Positions 7,787 through 15,630 of a DNA stretch of 57,765 bases are shown here, piece after piece. Position numbers and translations under genes: made by a program. The stretch lies in NCBI GenBank assembly GCA_012729115.1, contig JAAYDR010000091.1, positions 1 through 57,765 on the forward strand. Direction: 5' to 3'. A model generated the notes under the pieces. It made no database searches. It was not told the DNA's origin and saw only the letters and a program-made list of their open reading frames with translations. The first letter of the stretch is position 1. Each line of letters begins with the position of its first letter. Origin of the DNA: Clostridiales bacterium. GTDB taxonomy: Bacteria; Bacillota; Clostridia; Christensenellales; Aristaeellaceae.

Positions 7787-8602
7787 TTAGAAAACGGGGA
7801 TGACGCCGTTGGCGTAGGTGGGATTGTTGTTGATGAAGTCACGAACCTTGTCGCTCTGGAGCGCTGTGCGAAGGGCTTCGACCCAGGCAGCGTCCTTGTC
7901 TGCGGGGCGAATGACCACGTAGTTGGTATAGAGCTTGCCGCTGTCGCCCTGGGGATCCTCCAGACGCAGGGCATCCTTGCCGGGCTTGAGGCCGGCGCCA
8001 ATGGCGAAGTTGCCGTTGATGATGGCAAAGCTTACGTCGCCCAGGGCGGCGGGGATCAGCTCCGCGTTCATTTCCACGATGTCCAGCTTCAAGGGGTTTT
8101 CCACGACATCCAGCTTGGTGAGGCTGTCATCGGCAGTAGCGCCTTCGGGAAGCTTGATGTAACCGGCTTCCTGGAGCAGCAGGAGGGCGCGGGTTTCATT
8201 GGAAGGATCGTTGGTGACGGCGATGGTATCTCCTTCGGCGATTTCGTCCAGGGACTTCTTGGTGCCCGCGTAGATGCCGTAGGGCTCATAGTGCACGGGA
8301 ATGGCGGCGATCAGCTGCTCCGCCTCGGGCACGTTGGCATTGTAGGCGTTCAGATAGGGCATATGCTGGAAGTAATTGGCCTGGAGATCCCCTGCGGCGG
8401 TGGCGGGATTGGGTATGGGATACTCGGTAAAAACCTGGATGTCCAGATCATAGCCCAGGGCTGCCAGGTCTTCCTTGATGAACTCCAGGATTTCAGCATG
8501 GGGGCTGGGGGTCGCGCCGATCACGATGGTTTCGTTGGCCAGGGCAGACGTTGCGCCCACAGTGAGGATGGCAACCAGGAGTACCGCCAGAAGCTTTTTC
8601 AT
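7787..8602 (-). CDS. metQ: MetQ/NlpA-family substrate-binding protein, cysteine-free
   Basis: This 271-residue protein matches the NlpA/MetQ family: after the signal peptide come IVIGATPSPHAEIL, VFTEYPIPNPATAAGDLQANYFQH and VTNDPSNETRALLLLQEAGYI, the family's ligand-site segments. It delivers methionine or a related sulfur compound to the MetNI transporter. The signal sequence ends SALA-NET, a signal peptidase I type site. No lipobox cysteine exists and the whole protein contains no cysteine, which is unusual because MetQ proteins of Gram-positive bacteria are normally lipoproteins. It is the last gene of the metNIQ operon, 29 bases after metI, with AAAGGGG upstream. Confidence 0.92.
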   Translation of the reverse strand: MKKLLAVLLVAILTVGATSALANETIVIGATPSPHAEILEFIKEDLAALGYDLDIQVFTEYPIPNPATAAGDLQANYFQHMPYLNAYNANVPEAEQLIAAIPVHYEPYGIYAGTKKSLDEIAEGDTIAVTNDPSNETRALLLLQEAGYIKLPEGATADDSLTKLDVVENPLKLDIVEMNAELIPAALGDVSFAIINGNFAIGAGLKPGKDALRLEDPQGDSGKLYTNYVVIRPADKDAAWVEALRTALQSDKVRDFINNNPTYANGVIPVF

Positions 8603-8631
8603 GTAGTGAATCCCCTTTCGTCCTTTATTCT

Positions 8632-9294
8632 TTATTTTTTCCGATGGTCGAGCCTGCGGGTCAACCTCGTACCGGAAACGGAGATGAGCTGCACCAGCAG
8701 CACCAGCACGATGCTGGCGGAGTACAGAACCTCAAACTTTCGGCTTTGGTATCCCTTGGTGATGGCAAGAGCGCCCAAACCGCCGCCCCCTGCAGCGCTG
8801 GCCATGGCGGTGTAGGCCAGGATGGTGGTCATCACGATAGCCGCGCCATTGACCAGGGAGGGGACGGCCTCGGGAAGCAGTACCTTGAAGATGATCTGGT
8901 TATTGGTGGAACCCATGGACTGGGCTGCCTCCAGAATGCCCCGGTCCACCTCCTCCAGGGAACCTTCCACCATACGGGCGACGTAGGGGAAGGCGCTCAT
9001 CACCAGGGGGAAGATGATGCTGCGGGTGCCGATGGCTGAACCCATCACGGCCCGGGTAACGGGAAACAGCATGGCCAGCAGGATGATGAAGGGAATGGAG
9101 CGCAGGAAATTGATGATGGCGCCCAGGACGGCATTGAAAGTGGGGGCGGCAAGAATGTTGTCCCGCTTGGTGATGGTCAGCAGCACCCCCAGGGGAAGGC
9201 CGAGAAGGTAGGAAAACAGGCCGCTCCAGAGGGTCATGTACAGGGTCTCTTTGGTGCCTTCCCAAATCACAGGCCAAAGCTGGCTGAAGGTCAT
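8632..9294 (-). CDS. metI: MetI-type ABC transporter permease
   Basis: The 220-residue protein has about five membrane helices and the permease EAA-loop segment (ILEAAQSMGSTNNQIIFKVLLPEAVPSLVNG), characteristic of MetI. It forms the channel of the methionine-type ABC importer with MetN and MetQ. Its start overlaps the metN stop by four bases (ATGA). The protein contains no cysteine. Confidence 0.93.
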   Translation of the reverse strand: MTFSQLWPVIWEGTKETLYMTLWSGLFSYLLGLPLGVLLTITKRDNILAAPTFNAVLGAIINFLRSIPFIILLAMLFPVTRAVMGSAIGTRSIIFPLVMSAFPYVARMVEGSLEEVDRGILEAAQSMGSTNNQIIFKVLLPEAVPSLVNGAAIVMTTILAYTAMASAAGGGGLGALAITKGYQSRKFEVLYSASIVLVLLVQLISVSGTRLTRRLDHRKK

Positions 9295-10376
9295 GGCAGG
9301 TGCACCTCCTCAACGGTCAGGCCTTCCTTGGCCAGGTAATCGACAATCCGTTTCTGCTCCTGAATATCCTCCGGCCTTTGAATCAGCATTTGCCCATAAA
9401 CCTTCTGGCTCAACTGACGCATGTCGGCGGAGAGGATGTTCACATCCGCGCCGCATTCCTTGACCAGGCGGCTGATGATGGGCTGGGCTGCTGCCTCGCC
9501 GTCAAAGACGATGCGCAGGGCAGGTTGGGGAGGAGTGATATCCTCCTGGGGCAGGATGCCAAACAGCCGCCTGCCCGCCGCAGACTTTGTGTGAAGGAAC
9601 ACACTGTCCACGGTCCCCTCCTCCACCAGCTTGCCAAAGTCCAAAATGGCCACCTTGTTGCAGATTTGGCGGATCACCGCCATCTCATGAGTGATGAGCA
9701 CCACGGTGATGCCCATGGTACGGTTGATCTCCTGAAGCAGTTCCAAAATGGACTGGGTGGTCATGGGGTCCAGGGCGCTGGTGGCTTCGTCGCACAACAG
9801 CATATCCGGGTTGCTGGCCAGGGCCCTTGCAATGGCCACCCGCTGCTTCTGCCCACCGGAGAGTTGGCTGGGGTAGGCGGAGGCCTTCTCTTCCAGTCCG
9901 ACGATCTCAAGCAGTTCCTTCACCCGCCGGTTGGCCTCCCTGGCGGGAATCCCGGCGATTTCCAAAGGGTAGCGTACATTGCGGGCCACGGTCTTTTGCA
10001 TGAGCAGATTAAACTGCTGAAAGATCATGCCCATGCGGCGGCGGGTCTGACGCAGTTCCTGGGGGGACATGGCCAGTATATTCTTGCCATCAATGAACAC
10101 CTGGCCTTCTGTGGGGGTGTCCAGACGGTTCAGACAACGGATCAGGGTGCTTTTTCCAGCGCCGCTCATGCCAATGATACCGTATATATCGCCCTTTTGG
10201 ATGCTCAGATTGATTTTATCCAAGGCCTGCACCTCTCCCCCGGGGATGGTATAGACCTTGCTGAGATTGCGAATCTCAATCTGCGCTCGCTGGGGGACAA
10301 TGGGAGCGTTGGGGTTAATCACCGGATGATCAAAATTGTCGAAGATGTCCACGGGGGTCGGGGTATGCTCTGTCAT
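9291..10376 (-). CDS. metN: MetN-type ABC transporter ATP-binding protein with NIL domain
   Basis: The 361-residue protein contains Walker A (GMSGAGKST), the signature LSGGQKQR, Walker B (MLLCDEATSALD) and the H-loop (LITHEMAVI). Residues about 270-361 match the NIL domain that in MetN binds methionine and inhibits transport when the internal pool is full. It has an extra N-terminal stretch of about 30 residues before the usual start of the ABC domain. It is the first structural gene of the operon; a Cys/Met-rich leader ORF and an intrinsic terminator lie between it and the promoter, so its transcription is probably attenuated. Confidence 0.95.
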   Translation of the reverse strand: MTEHTPTPVDIFDNFDHPVINPNAPIVPQRAQIEIRNLSKVYTIPGGEVQALDKINLSIQKGDIYGIIGMSGAGKSTLIRCLNRLDTPTEGQVFIDGKNILAMSPQELRQTRRRMGMIFQQFNLLMQKTVARNVRYPLEIAGIPAREANRRVKELLEIVGLEEKASAYPSQLSGGQKQRVAIARALASNPDMLLCDEATSALDPMTTQSILELLQEINRTMGITVVLITHEMAVIRQICNKVAILDFGKLVEEGTVDSVFLHTKSAAGRRLFGILPQEDITPPQPALRIVFDGEAAAQPIISRLVKECGADVNILSADMRQLSQKVYGQMLIQRPEDIQEQKRIVDYLAKEGLTVEEVHLP

Positions 10377-10403
10377 GAAATCCGCCTTTCCTGCCGCCTG
10401 ATC

Positions 10404-10443
10404 ATAGAAAAAGCCCGCCTCGCGCAGATGCGAAGCGGGCTTT
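10404..10443 (-). terminator. Intrinsic terminator in the metN leader (attenuator)
   Basis: On the minus strand AAAGCCCGC pairs with GCGGGCTTT, extended by about five inner pairs, followed by a run of five T. It lies after the leader ORF stop and about 30 bases before the metN start, so it would stop transcription before metN unless it is disrupted. A segment inside the leader ORF (10488-10499) is complementary in two blocks to the 5' arm and loop of this hairpin (about 10421-10433), a possible antiterminator. Confidence 0.85.
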
Positions 10444-10457
10444 GAATCACATACCGA

Positions 10458-10535
10458 TCAAGCGACGCAACACAAACAGCACGAGCAATCGCACGCGCAC
10501 ATCATGCACATCGACATGGCACATAGGTTCGTCAT
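10458..10535 (-). CDS. Cys/Met-rich leader peptide, 25 residues, upstream of metNIQ
   Basis: A short ORF on the minus strand starts at an ATG preceded by a near-perfect AAAGGAGG eight bases away and ends in TGA. Of 25 residues, nine are Cys (5, 10, 13, 15, 17, 19, 20, 22, 23) and five are Met (1, 7, 9, 11, 12); the C-terminal half reads CACDCSCCLCC. The stop is 14 bases before the stem of an intrinsic terminator that precedes metN. Promoter, strong RBS, sulfur-amino-acid codon run and terminator together are the layout of a ribosome-mediated transcription attenuator. The likely signal is supply of charged tRNA-Cys or tRNA-Met. A metal-binding microprotein is the alternative reading. Confidence 0.85.
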   Translation of the reverse strand: MTNLCAMSMCMMCACDCSCCLCCVA

Positions 10536-10579
10536 GTGCGATTCCTCCTTTCACTGCCGGTACTCCTTGATTGGAATAT

Positions 10580-10608
10580 ACGATACCATAGACATGGGAA
10601 GCTGTCAA
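10580..10608 (-). promoter_or_regulatory. Predicted promoter of the metNIQ leader transcript
   Basis: On the minus strand a perfect TTGACA and TATCGT are separated by 17 bases, 45 bases upstream of the leader peptide ATG. The predicted transcript begins near 10573 and carries the leader ORF and terminator. Confidence 0.65.
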
Positions 10609-10647
10609 CGGTTATTTGACTTGCCTTCGTTTTTTTCTTGTTTTGAA

Positions 10648-11889
10648 TCAGGCATGGGACAGATAGTATTCCTGCTCCTCCGTCAGGGTGTCAATGGAAA
10701 CTCCCAGTACGGAAAGCTTGCGTAGGGCTACGTCCCGGTCGATGTCCAGGGGAACGGGGTGCAGGGTTTTGGCAAGGGAAGGATCCCTGGTGGCTACGCG
10801 CAGGGCGCACAGCGCCTGTAGAGCGAAGCTCATGTCCATGATCTCCGCCGGATGGCCGTCGGCAGCAGCCAGGTTCACCAGACGCCCCTGGGCCAAAAGG
10901 TATACCGTTTTCCCGTTGGGAAGCAGAAAACCCTCGATGTTTGTGCGGGCCTCAAAGCTGCTTTTGGCAATGCTCCGCAGACCTGCCACATCCACCTCCA
11001 CGTCAAAGTGCCCGGCATTGGATAGCAGGGCCCCTTCCTTCATCAGCAGCATGTGCTCAGGCAGAATCACGCCTTTGCAGCCGGTGACGGTGATAAAGCA
11101 GTCCCCCAGGGGCGCAGCCTTTTCCATGGGCAGCACGGTAAAACCATCCATCACGGCTTCAATGGCACGGATGGGGTTTACCTCCGTGACAATCACCTTC
11201 GCCCCCAGGCCTTTGGCCCGCATGGCAACTCCCTTGCCGCACCAGCCATAGCCGCAGACCACAGCGGTGCTGCCGGCCACAGTCAGGTTGGTGGTACGCA
11301 TGATGCCGTCCCAAACGCTTTGGCCGGTTCCATAGCGGTTATCAAAGAGATGTTTGCAATCCGCATCGTTGATATTGAACATGGGGAAGTTCAACTTCCC
11401 GCTCTGGGCACGGCTTCTCAGCCGCAGGATGCCGGTAGTGGTTTCCTCGCAGCCGCCCCTCAGGTTGACGGCCCATTCCGGATGCTCCTCATGGAGGATA
11501 TGAACCAGTTCGCCGCCGTCATCAATGATGACATCCGGCTTTTGCGACAGAGCACGGCAGAGGTAGCCTTTGTATTCCTCCTGGGTGCAGCCGTGGGTAG
11601 CATACACATGGACGCCGCTTTGGGCAAGAGCCGCACACACATCGTCTTGGGTGGATAGGGGATTGGAGCCGGTGGCAAAGACACGGGCACCGCCTTGGTA
11701 CAGGACCTGCGCCAGATAGGCCGTCTTGGCTTCCAGATGGATGGACAAAACGACGGTGAGGCCGTCAAAGGGGCGGGATTGCTTAAAATCTGCTGCAATC
11801 CCCTCCAGCACCTTCATGTGCTGTTTGGCCCACCGGATTTTTTGCCGGCCAACCGTGGCCAGGGACGGGTCTTTGATGATGGAATCCAT
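10648..11889 (-). CDS. ahcY: S-adenosylhomocysteinase
   Basis: The 413-residue protein matches S-adenosylhomocysteine hydrolase, the NAD-dependent cytoplasmic enzyme that splits SAH into adenosine and homocysteine. Visible landmarks are LSIHLEAKTA, IIDDGGELVH, EETTTGILRL, the substrate-site run NINDADCKHLFDNRYGTGQS and the NAD-binding VCGYGWCGKGVA. The length fits the shorter bacterial/archaeal form. The frame runs further upstream, but the ATG at 11889 has AAGGAGG at good spacing. It closes the methyl cycle and lies divergent to nothing but directly upstream of the metNIQ leader region, giving a sulfur-metabolism context. Confidence 0.95.
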   Translation of the reverse strand: MDSIIKDPSLATVGRQKIRWAKQHMKVLEGIAADFKQSRPFDGLTVVLSIHLEAKTAYLAQVLYQGGARVFATGSNPLSTQDDVCAALAQSGVHVYATHGCTQEEYKGYLCRALSQKPDVIIDDGGELVHILHEEHPEWAVNLRGGCEETTTGILRLRSRAQSGKLNFPMFNINDADCKHLFDNRYGTGQSVWDGIMRTTNLTVAGSTAVVCGYGWCGKGVAMRAKGLGAKVIVTEVNPIRAIEAVMDGFTVLPMEKAAPLGDCFITVTGCKGVILPEHMLLMKEGALLSNAGHFDVEVDVAGLRSIAKSSFEARTNIEGFLLPNGKTVYLLAQGRLVNLAAADGHPAEIMDMSFALQALCALRVATRDPSLAKTLHPVPLDIDRDVALRKLSVLGVSIDTLTEEQEYYLSHA

Positions 11890-11940
11890 GCCGCGCCTCC
11901 TTCGTTGACGGATCAAGAAACAGAAAGAAGAATCCATTCT

Positions 11941-11969
11941 ATTATAGAGAATGGGGGGCGCAAAGACAA
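11941..11969 (-). promoter_or_regulatory. Predicted promoter of ahcY
   Basis: On the minus strand TTGTCT and a perfect TATAAT are 17 bases apart, about 52 bases before the ahcY start. Confidence 0.55.
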
Positions 11970-11971
11970 GC

Positions 11972-12009
11972 AAAAAAAGACGGACGGTGATTTGTAAACA
12001 CCGTCCGTC
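11972..12009 (-). terminator. Rho-independent terminator of trxA
   Basis: GACGGACGGTG and CACCGTCCGTC form a perfect 11-bp stem with a nine-base loop; on the minus strand seven T residues follow. It ends the thioredoxin transcript just upstream of the ahcY promoter. Confidence 0.9.
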
Positions 12010-12029
12010 CGGCTGATTGGTTATGTAGT

Positions 12030-12338
12030 CTATTGGAGCATCGCCTTGATGGCTTCCTTGCTCCGGGCACCCACAGCCTGTTGGGCAACTTTCCCCGCCT
12101 TGAACACAATCAGGGTGGGAATGCTGAGCACATTGTACTTGGCCGACAATTCGGGGGAGTGGTCTACGTTAACCTTGAAGACCTTATAAGCATCGCTTTC
12201 CTCGGAGATCTCATGAACAATGGGGGCGACCATCTTACAGGGGCCGCACCAATCCGCATAAAAGTCTACCAGAACAGGCTTATCGCTTTTCAGTACCTCG
12301 GTCTCAAATCTTTCAGTGGTAATCTCGACGACTGCCAT
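12030..12338 (-). CDS. trxA: Thioredoxin
   Basis: The 102-residue protein has the thioredoxin fold with the redox motif WCGPCKM, the cis-Pro region (LSIPTLIVFKAGK) and standard length. It reduces protein disulfides in the cytoplasm and is itself reduced by thioredoxin reductase, which is not in this window. GGGAGG lies upstream of the ATG and a strong terminator follows, so the gene is probably expressed alone. Confidence 0.96.
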   Translation of the reverse strand: MAVVEITTERFETEVLKSDKPVLVDFYADWCGPCKMVAPIVHEISEESDAYKVFKVNVDHSPELSAKYNVLSIPTLIVFKAGKVAQQAVGARSKEAIKAMLQ

Positions 12339-12437
12339 AACAATCCTCCCTTCGTTCTTACGATTCTATGATACCCGAATTTTAACCATGTGAACCTTCT
12401 TTGGGAAAAGAATGCCTGGGGCCAGGAATGGAGTGCA

Positions 12438-13655
12438 TCAGTCCGCTGCGGTCCTGCTATCCGTGTCATTGGGGCTGACAGGCGCGATGCGGTAGGAGAA
12501 CAGCACGTTGCTGCCCGGAAAGCGCTGAAAGAAACTGCGCTTGATCCCTTCCATGATCATGCGTCCGCTTTCGGCGTTAACTGCGGGCAGGCACAATACG
12601 TACTGGGAGGGGCTGTAATGGGTGAGGGTATCCCCCCTGCGAAGGTGCTGTCTGAGTACGTCGTAGAGCCCTTTCATGATGACGTCCAGCATCAGAGGCT
12701 GGATTGGCTCCCCATCCATACCGGTGATCATGATCATCCCCACATACATTTGGGAACCAAGCCGCTCCAGAGGACGCGCCTGGAAACCGAAAATTTCGCG
12801 GAACACGGCGTACTCGCATTCATATGCGCCATGATCATGGTCAGACTCCTGCAACTCGCGGCGAATGGTGTCGAAGGCCAAGTCCAGGGTGTCGCCCGTT
12901 TGGATGATCTGCTTGTAAAACGCCTGGATGCCCTCGGGGGGCTTTGCACCCAAAAAGCGGAAATTGATGTGGGCCACATGTTTGTATAGGATCAGGGCTT
13001 CGTTGCTGCGGTGAGTGCTGACCAGAGCTTGCATCAACGCCAGGTGGAGGCGCTCATCAAAGGGATCTTTCTCCAGCGCGATACGGCAGGTTTGGATCAC
13101 CTCCCCATAGCGTGCGGCATTTTTAAGCAAATCCAGGTAGGCATACACGATGCGCAGATACTGGCCGTGAAGGGAAACGCCACGGTTGATATCCCAGTCG
13201 CTATGGTCGCAGCCCTCAAGCAGGTGACCGGCGTACAGCGCCAGGGCCTCTTGGTACAGCGCGTCGGTTTCTGTTGTAAGGACGCTACATCCCGTAAGCC
13301 TCTTGGCTATGTCCTCAAAATCGAGAAGATCCAGCGTGAGGCCCTCCAGGATTTTGAACCGGTAACCTCCCCGGGTGGCTGCAATACAGTCGCCAAGGCC
13401 TTCGCTGCATTGGTTCAGAATGGTTCGAAAACGGCTGACAAGGGTTTTCAAGGCGTTTTCGGGGTTGCTGCTCTCCTCATGAGGCCAGAGTATCTGGATG
13501 AGTTTGTGGTTTGGAACGGGTGCGTCATATTGCAGGATCAGATACTGCAATAACGACATGCCCTTTTTGGATTTCGCAACGCTCAGGTCGCAGCATTGGT
13601 GATTGACGAGAATGCTGAATCGACCCAACATACGGAATCGCACCCGCTCTGTCAT
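12438..13655 (-). CDS. BTAD/SARP-type transcriptional regulator with degenerate GGDEF-like C-terminus
   Basis: The 405-residue protein begins with an OmpR/SARP-type winged helix (LLQYLILQYDAPVPNHKLIQILWP ... LVSRFRTILNQ ... RGGYRFKI), followed by a bacterial transcriptional activator domain with TPR-like helices (about residues 105-250, including ALEKDPFDERLHLALMQALVS). The last 120 residues include LYDVLRQHLRRGDTLTHYSPSQYVLCLP, which resembles the second half of a GGDEF domain (R-x-GD...R...S-x-Y) but has no GGDEF catalytic motif, so it is probably a sensor or dimer domain. Targets are unknown; trxA lies 99 bases downstream and adenine deaminase 83 bases upstream. Confidence 0.85.
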   Translation of the reverse strand: MTERVRFRMLGRFSILVNHQCCDLSVAKSKKGMSLLQYLILQYDAPVPNHKLIQILWPHEESSNPENALKTLVSRFRTILNQCSEGLGDCIAATRGGYRFKILEGLTLDLLDFEDIAKRLTGCSVLTTETDALYQEALALYAGHLLEGCDHSDWDINRGVSLHGQYLRIVYAYLDLLKNAARYGEVIQTCRIALEKDPFDERLHLALMQALVSTHRSNEALILYKHVAHINFRFLGAKPPEGIQAFYKQIIQTGDTLDLAFDTIRRELQESDHDHGAYECEYAVFREIFGFQARPLERLGSQMYVGMIMITGMDGEPIQPLMLDVIMKGLYDVLRQHLRRGDTLTHYSPSQYVLCLPAVNAESGRMIMEGIKRSFFQRFPGSNVLFSYRIAPVSPNDTDSRTAAD

Positions 13656-13738
13656 GAAGTCCTCCCTTACCGATGGTAGAATTTGCGATAACGGTCATCC
13701 CATCGAAACGGTCACATTCACATCGTTGGGTGGTGTGA

Positions 13739-15454
13739 TCAATGGGAAACATAGTCCCATTTGTCTACGGAAAACACCCCTTTTGTAAGGATGCGAAGGG
13801 CAGGGATTACAGGCAGGCTCATAAAGCTAAGGGTCATGAAGGGATCCACCTTGTCACTGACTCCCAGGGAAGCAGCCCGGGCTTTCAACCGCTCCAGGGC
13901 CTGATTCACGGTTTCCAGGGGTTCCAGACTCATGAGCCCTGCCAGTGGCAGGCATAACTCATCGGTGATTCGGCCTCCCTCCGCGATGGCAATGCCGCCG
14001 CCCATCGCTACTACCCGGTTGGCAGCACAGGCCATGTCCTCGTCATTTGCGCCCACCACGATCAGGTTGTGGCTGTCATGGGCGATGCTGGTGGCGATGG
14101 CACCCCGACGAAGGCCGTAGCCCTTCAGATAGCCCACGCCAATATGCCCGGTACCCCGGTGCCGTTCCAGCACGGCGATCTTCAGCAAATCTTGGGACAG
14201 GTCCACACCGCTGGCCATGCCTCCGTCCAGGGTGATGATCTGCCCGGGCACCATTTGAAGGACGCCGGCAGGCTCACTGCGCGTAAAACTTCTTGCGATG
14301 ATGGGCGGTATATGGAAGGTGTGCATCACTTTCTCCGCCAGGGCAGGGTCTACGGGGGGCGCGCTTAGGTGCACGGATTGTCCGTCAAAGACGGTGGCTC
14401 CACCTTTCCAGACCTTTACCACAGGGAACTCCGTTAGATCGCCCAGGAGTACCAGATCTGCAGCATAACCGGGAGCCACTGCCCCATGGCCTGTAAGTCC
14501 AAAGAAATTGGCCGCGGTGTAGCTGGCACAGGTCAGGGCCAGGACAGGGTCCACGCCCTGACGTACGGCTTCCCGGACGATGAAGTCCAGGTGGCCGTGC
14601 TTCAGCAGGTCCTCGGGATGCTTGTCATCGGTAACGAAAAGGCAGCGGCGGGCAAAGGGTTCCCGAAGCAGGGGCAGCAAAGCCTCCAGATTTTGGGCGG
14701 CAGTGCCTTCCCGGATCATGATCCATTGCCCCAGGCGGATCTTTTCCATGGCCTCCTCCGCTGTGGAACATTCATGATCGCTGGTGACGCCGCTGGCCAC
14801 ATAGGCGGAGAGGGCGTATCCGCTGAGGCCCGGCCCATGTCCGTCCACCCGCTTGCCGCTGGCTTGGGCGGCCTGGATCTTTGCCAGCACATCCGCATCG
14901 CCCCCCAGGACACCTGGGAAGTTCATCATTTCCGCCAGCCCCAGCACCCGGGGGTTGTCCAGGTAGGGGGTAATGTCCCGGGCGGTAAGGATCGCGCCGC
15001 TTTCATCGTAACCGGTGGCGGGTACACAACTGGGTGCCATGAACCAGACATCCACAGGGAGCCCCTGGGAGGCCTGAAGCATGTACTGGATCCCATCCAG
15101 ACCCAGCACGTTTGCCATTTCATGAGGGTCGGTCACCACGGCTCCTGTGCCGTGGGTCACCACAGCACGGGCAAATTCAGCCGGAGAAACCAGAGAGCTT
15201 TCCAGATGGATATGCCCGTCGATGAAACTGGGAACCAGCCATTTCCCCTTCACGGATATCTCTGTTTTTCCATGATAGGTTCCCATTCCGGCGATGAAGC
15301 CTCCGGAAATGGCCACATCCCCCTGTTCCCAGGCTTGGGTGAATACGTTTAGGTAGGTGGCGTCCTTGAGCACCAGATCGGCCTTTTCCATCCCCTGAGC
15401 CACGCGGATCAAACGCTGTTTTTCTTCTATATTTTGGGAAACATGAACCGGCAT
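13739..15454 (-). CDS. ade: Adenine deaminase
   Basis: This 571-residue protein matches bacterial adenine deaminase (AdeC family of amidohydrolases), which converts adenine to hypoxanthine and ammonia in purine salvage. The metal-binding FIDGHIHLESS (H-x-H) lies near residue 80, followed by TDPHEMANVLG, HGPGLSG, TSDHE and FVTDDKHPEDL. The C-terminal region with VGANDEDMACAANRVVAMGGG is typical. Length is standard. GAAGGAG precedes the ATG. Adenine deaminase beside S-adenosylhomocysteinase fits adenine and adenosine recycling from the methyl cycle. Confidence 0.94.
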   Translation of the reverse strand: MPVHVSQNIEEKQRLIRVAQGMEKADLVLKDATYLNVFTQAWEQGDVAISGGFIAGMGTYHGKTEISVKGKWLVPSFIDGHIHLESSLVSPAEFARAVVTHGTGAVVTDPHEMANVLGLDGIQYMLQASQGLPVDVWFMAPSCVPATGYDESGAILTARDITPYLDNPRVLGLAEMMNFPGVLGGDADVLAKIQAAQASGKRVDGHGPGLSGYALSAYVASGVTSDHECSTAEEAMEKIRLGQWIMIREGTAAQNLEALLPLLREPFARRCLFVTDDKHPEDLLKHGHLDFIVREAVRQGVDPVLALTCASYTAANFFGLTGHGAVAPGYAADLVLLGDLTEFPVVKVWKGGATVFDGQSVHLSAPPVDPALAEKVMHTFHIPPIIARSFTRSEPAGVLQMVPGQIITLDGGMASGVDLSQDLLKIAVLERHRGTGHIGVGYLKGYGLRRGAIATSIAHDSHNLIVVGANDEDMACAANRVVAMGGGIAIAEGGRITDELCLPLAGLMSLEPLETVNQALERLKARAASLGVSDKVDPFMTLSFMSLPVIPALRILTKGVFSVDKWDYVSH

Positions 15455-15529
15455 TGGAGCACACTCCTTCGAAATTTTTGTGGGAATGTCAGTTACAGCC
15501 CGTCCAAAATTTTCATTCCACGTGCCTAT

Positions 15530-15558
15530 AGCCTACGCCAGGTTATGGCGCTTGTCAA
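15530..15558 (-). promoter_or_regulatory. Possible promoter of adenine deaminase gene
   Basis: On the minus strand a perfect TTGACA is followed after 17 bases by TAGGCT, a weak -10. I saw no purine riboswitch consensus between it and the start. Confidence 0.4.
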
Positions 15559-15630
15559 GCCATCCCCTGCGTATAGCGTTTACGGCCCTTTGACAAACTA
15601 TGGAAGTGAATCTGGGGAAGGAGGGGTCTG

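Noticed and set aside
9300-10445. Long open frame on the plus strand opposite metN
   Set aside because: No RBS, His/Gln/Gly-rich translation typical of an antisense shadow in GC-rich DNA, and metN on the other strand has every family motif.
10377-10600. SAM riboswitch or T-box upstream of metN
   Set aside because: The conserved SAM-I core and the T-box motif with its UGGN antiterminator bulge are absent; the leader instead contains the Cys/Met-rich ORF and a simple terminator.
15455-15630. Purine riboswitch upstream of adenine deaminase
   Set aside because: The three-way junction consensus and its loop sequences are not present on the minus strand.
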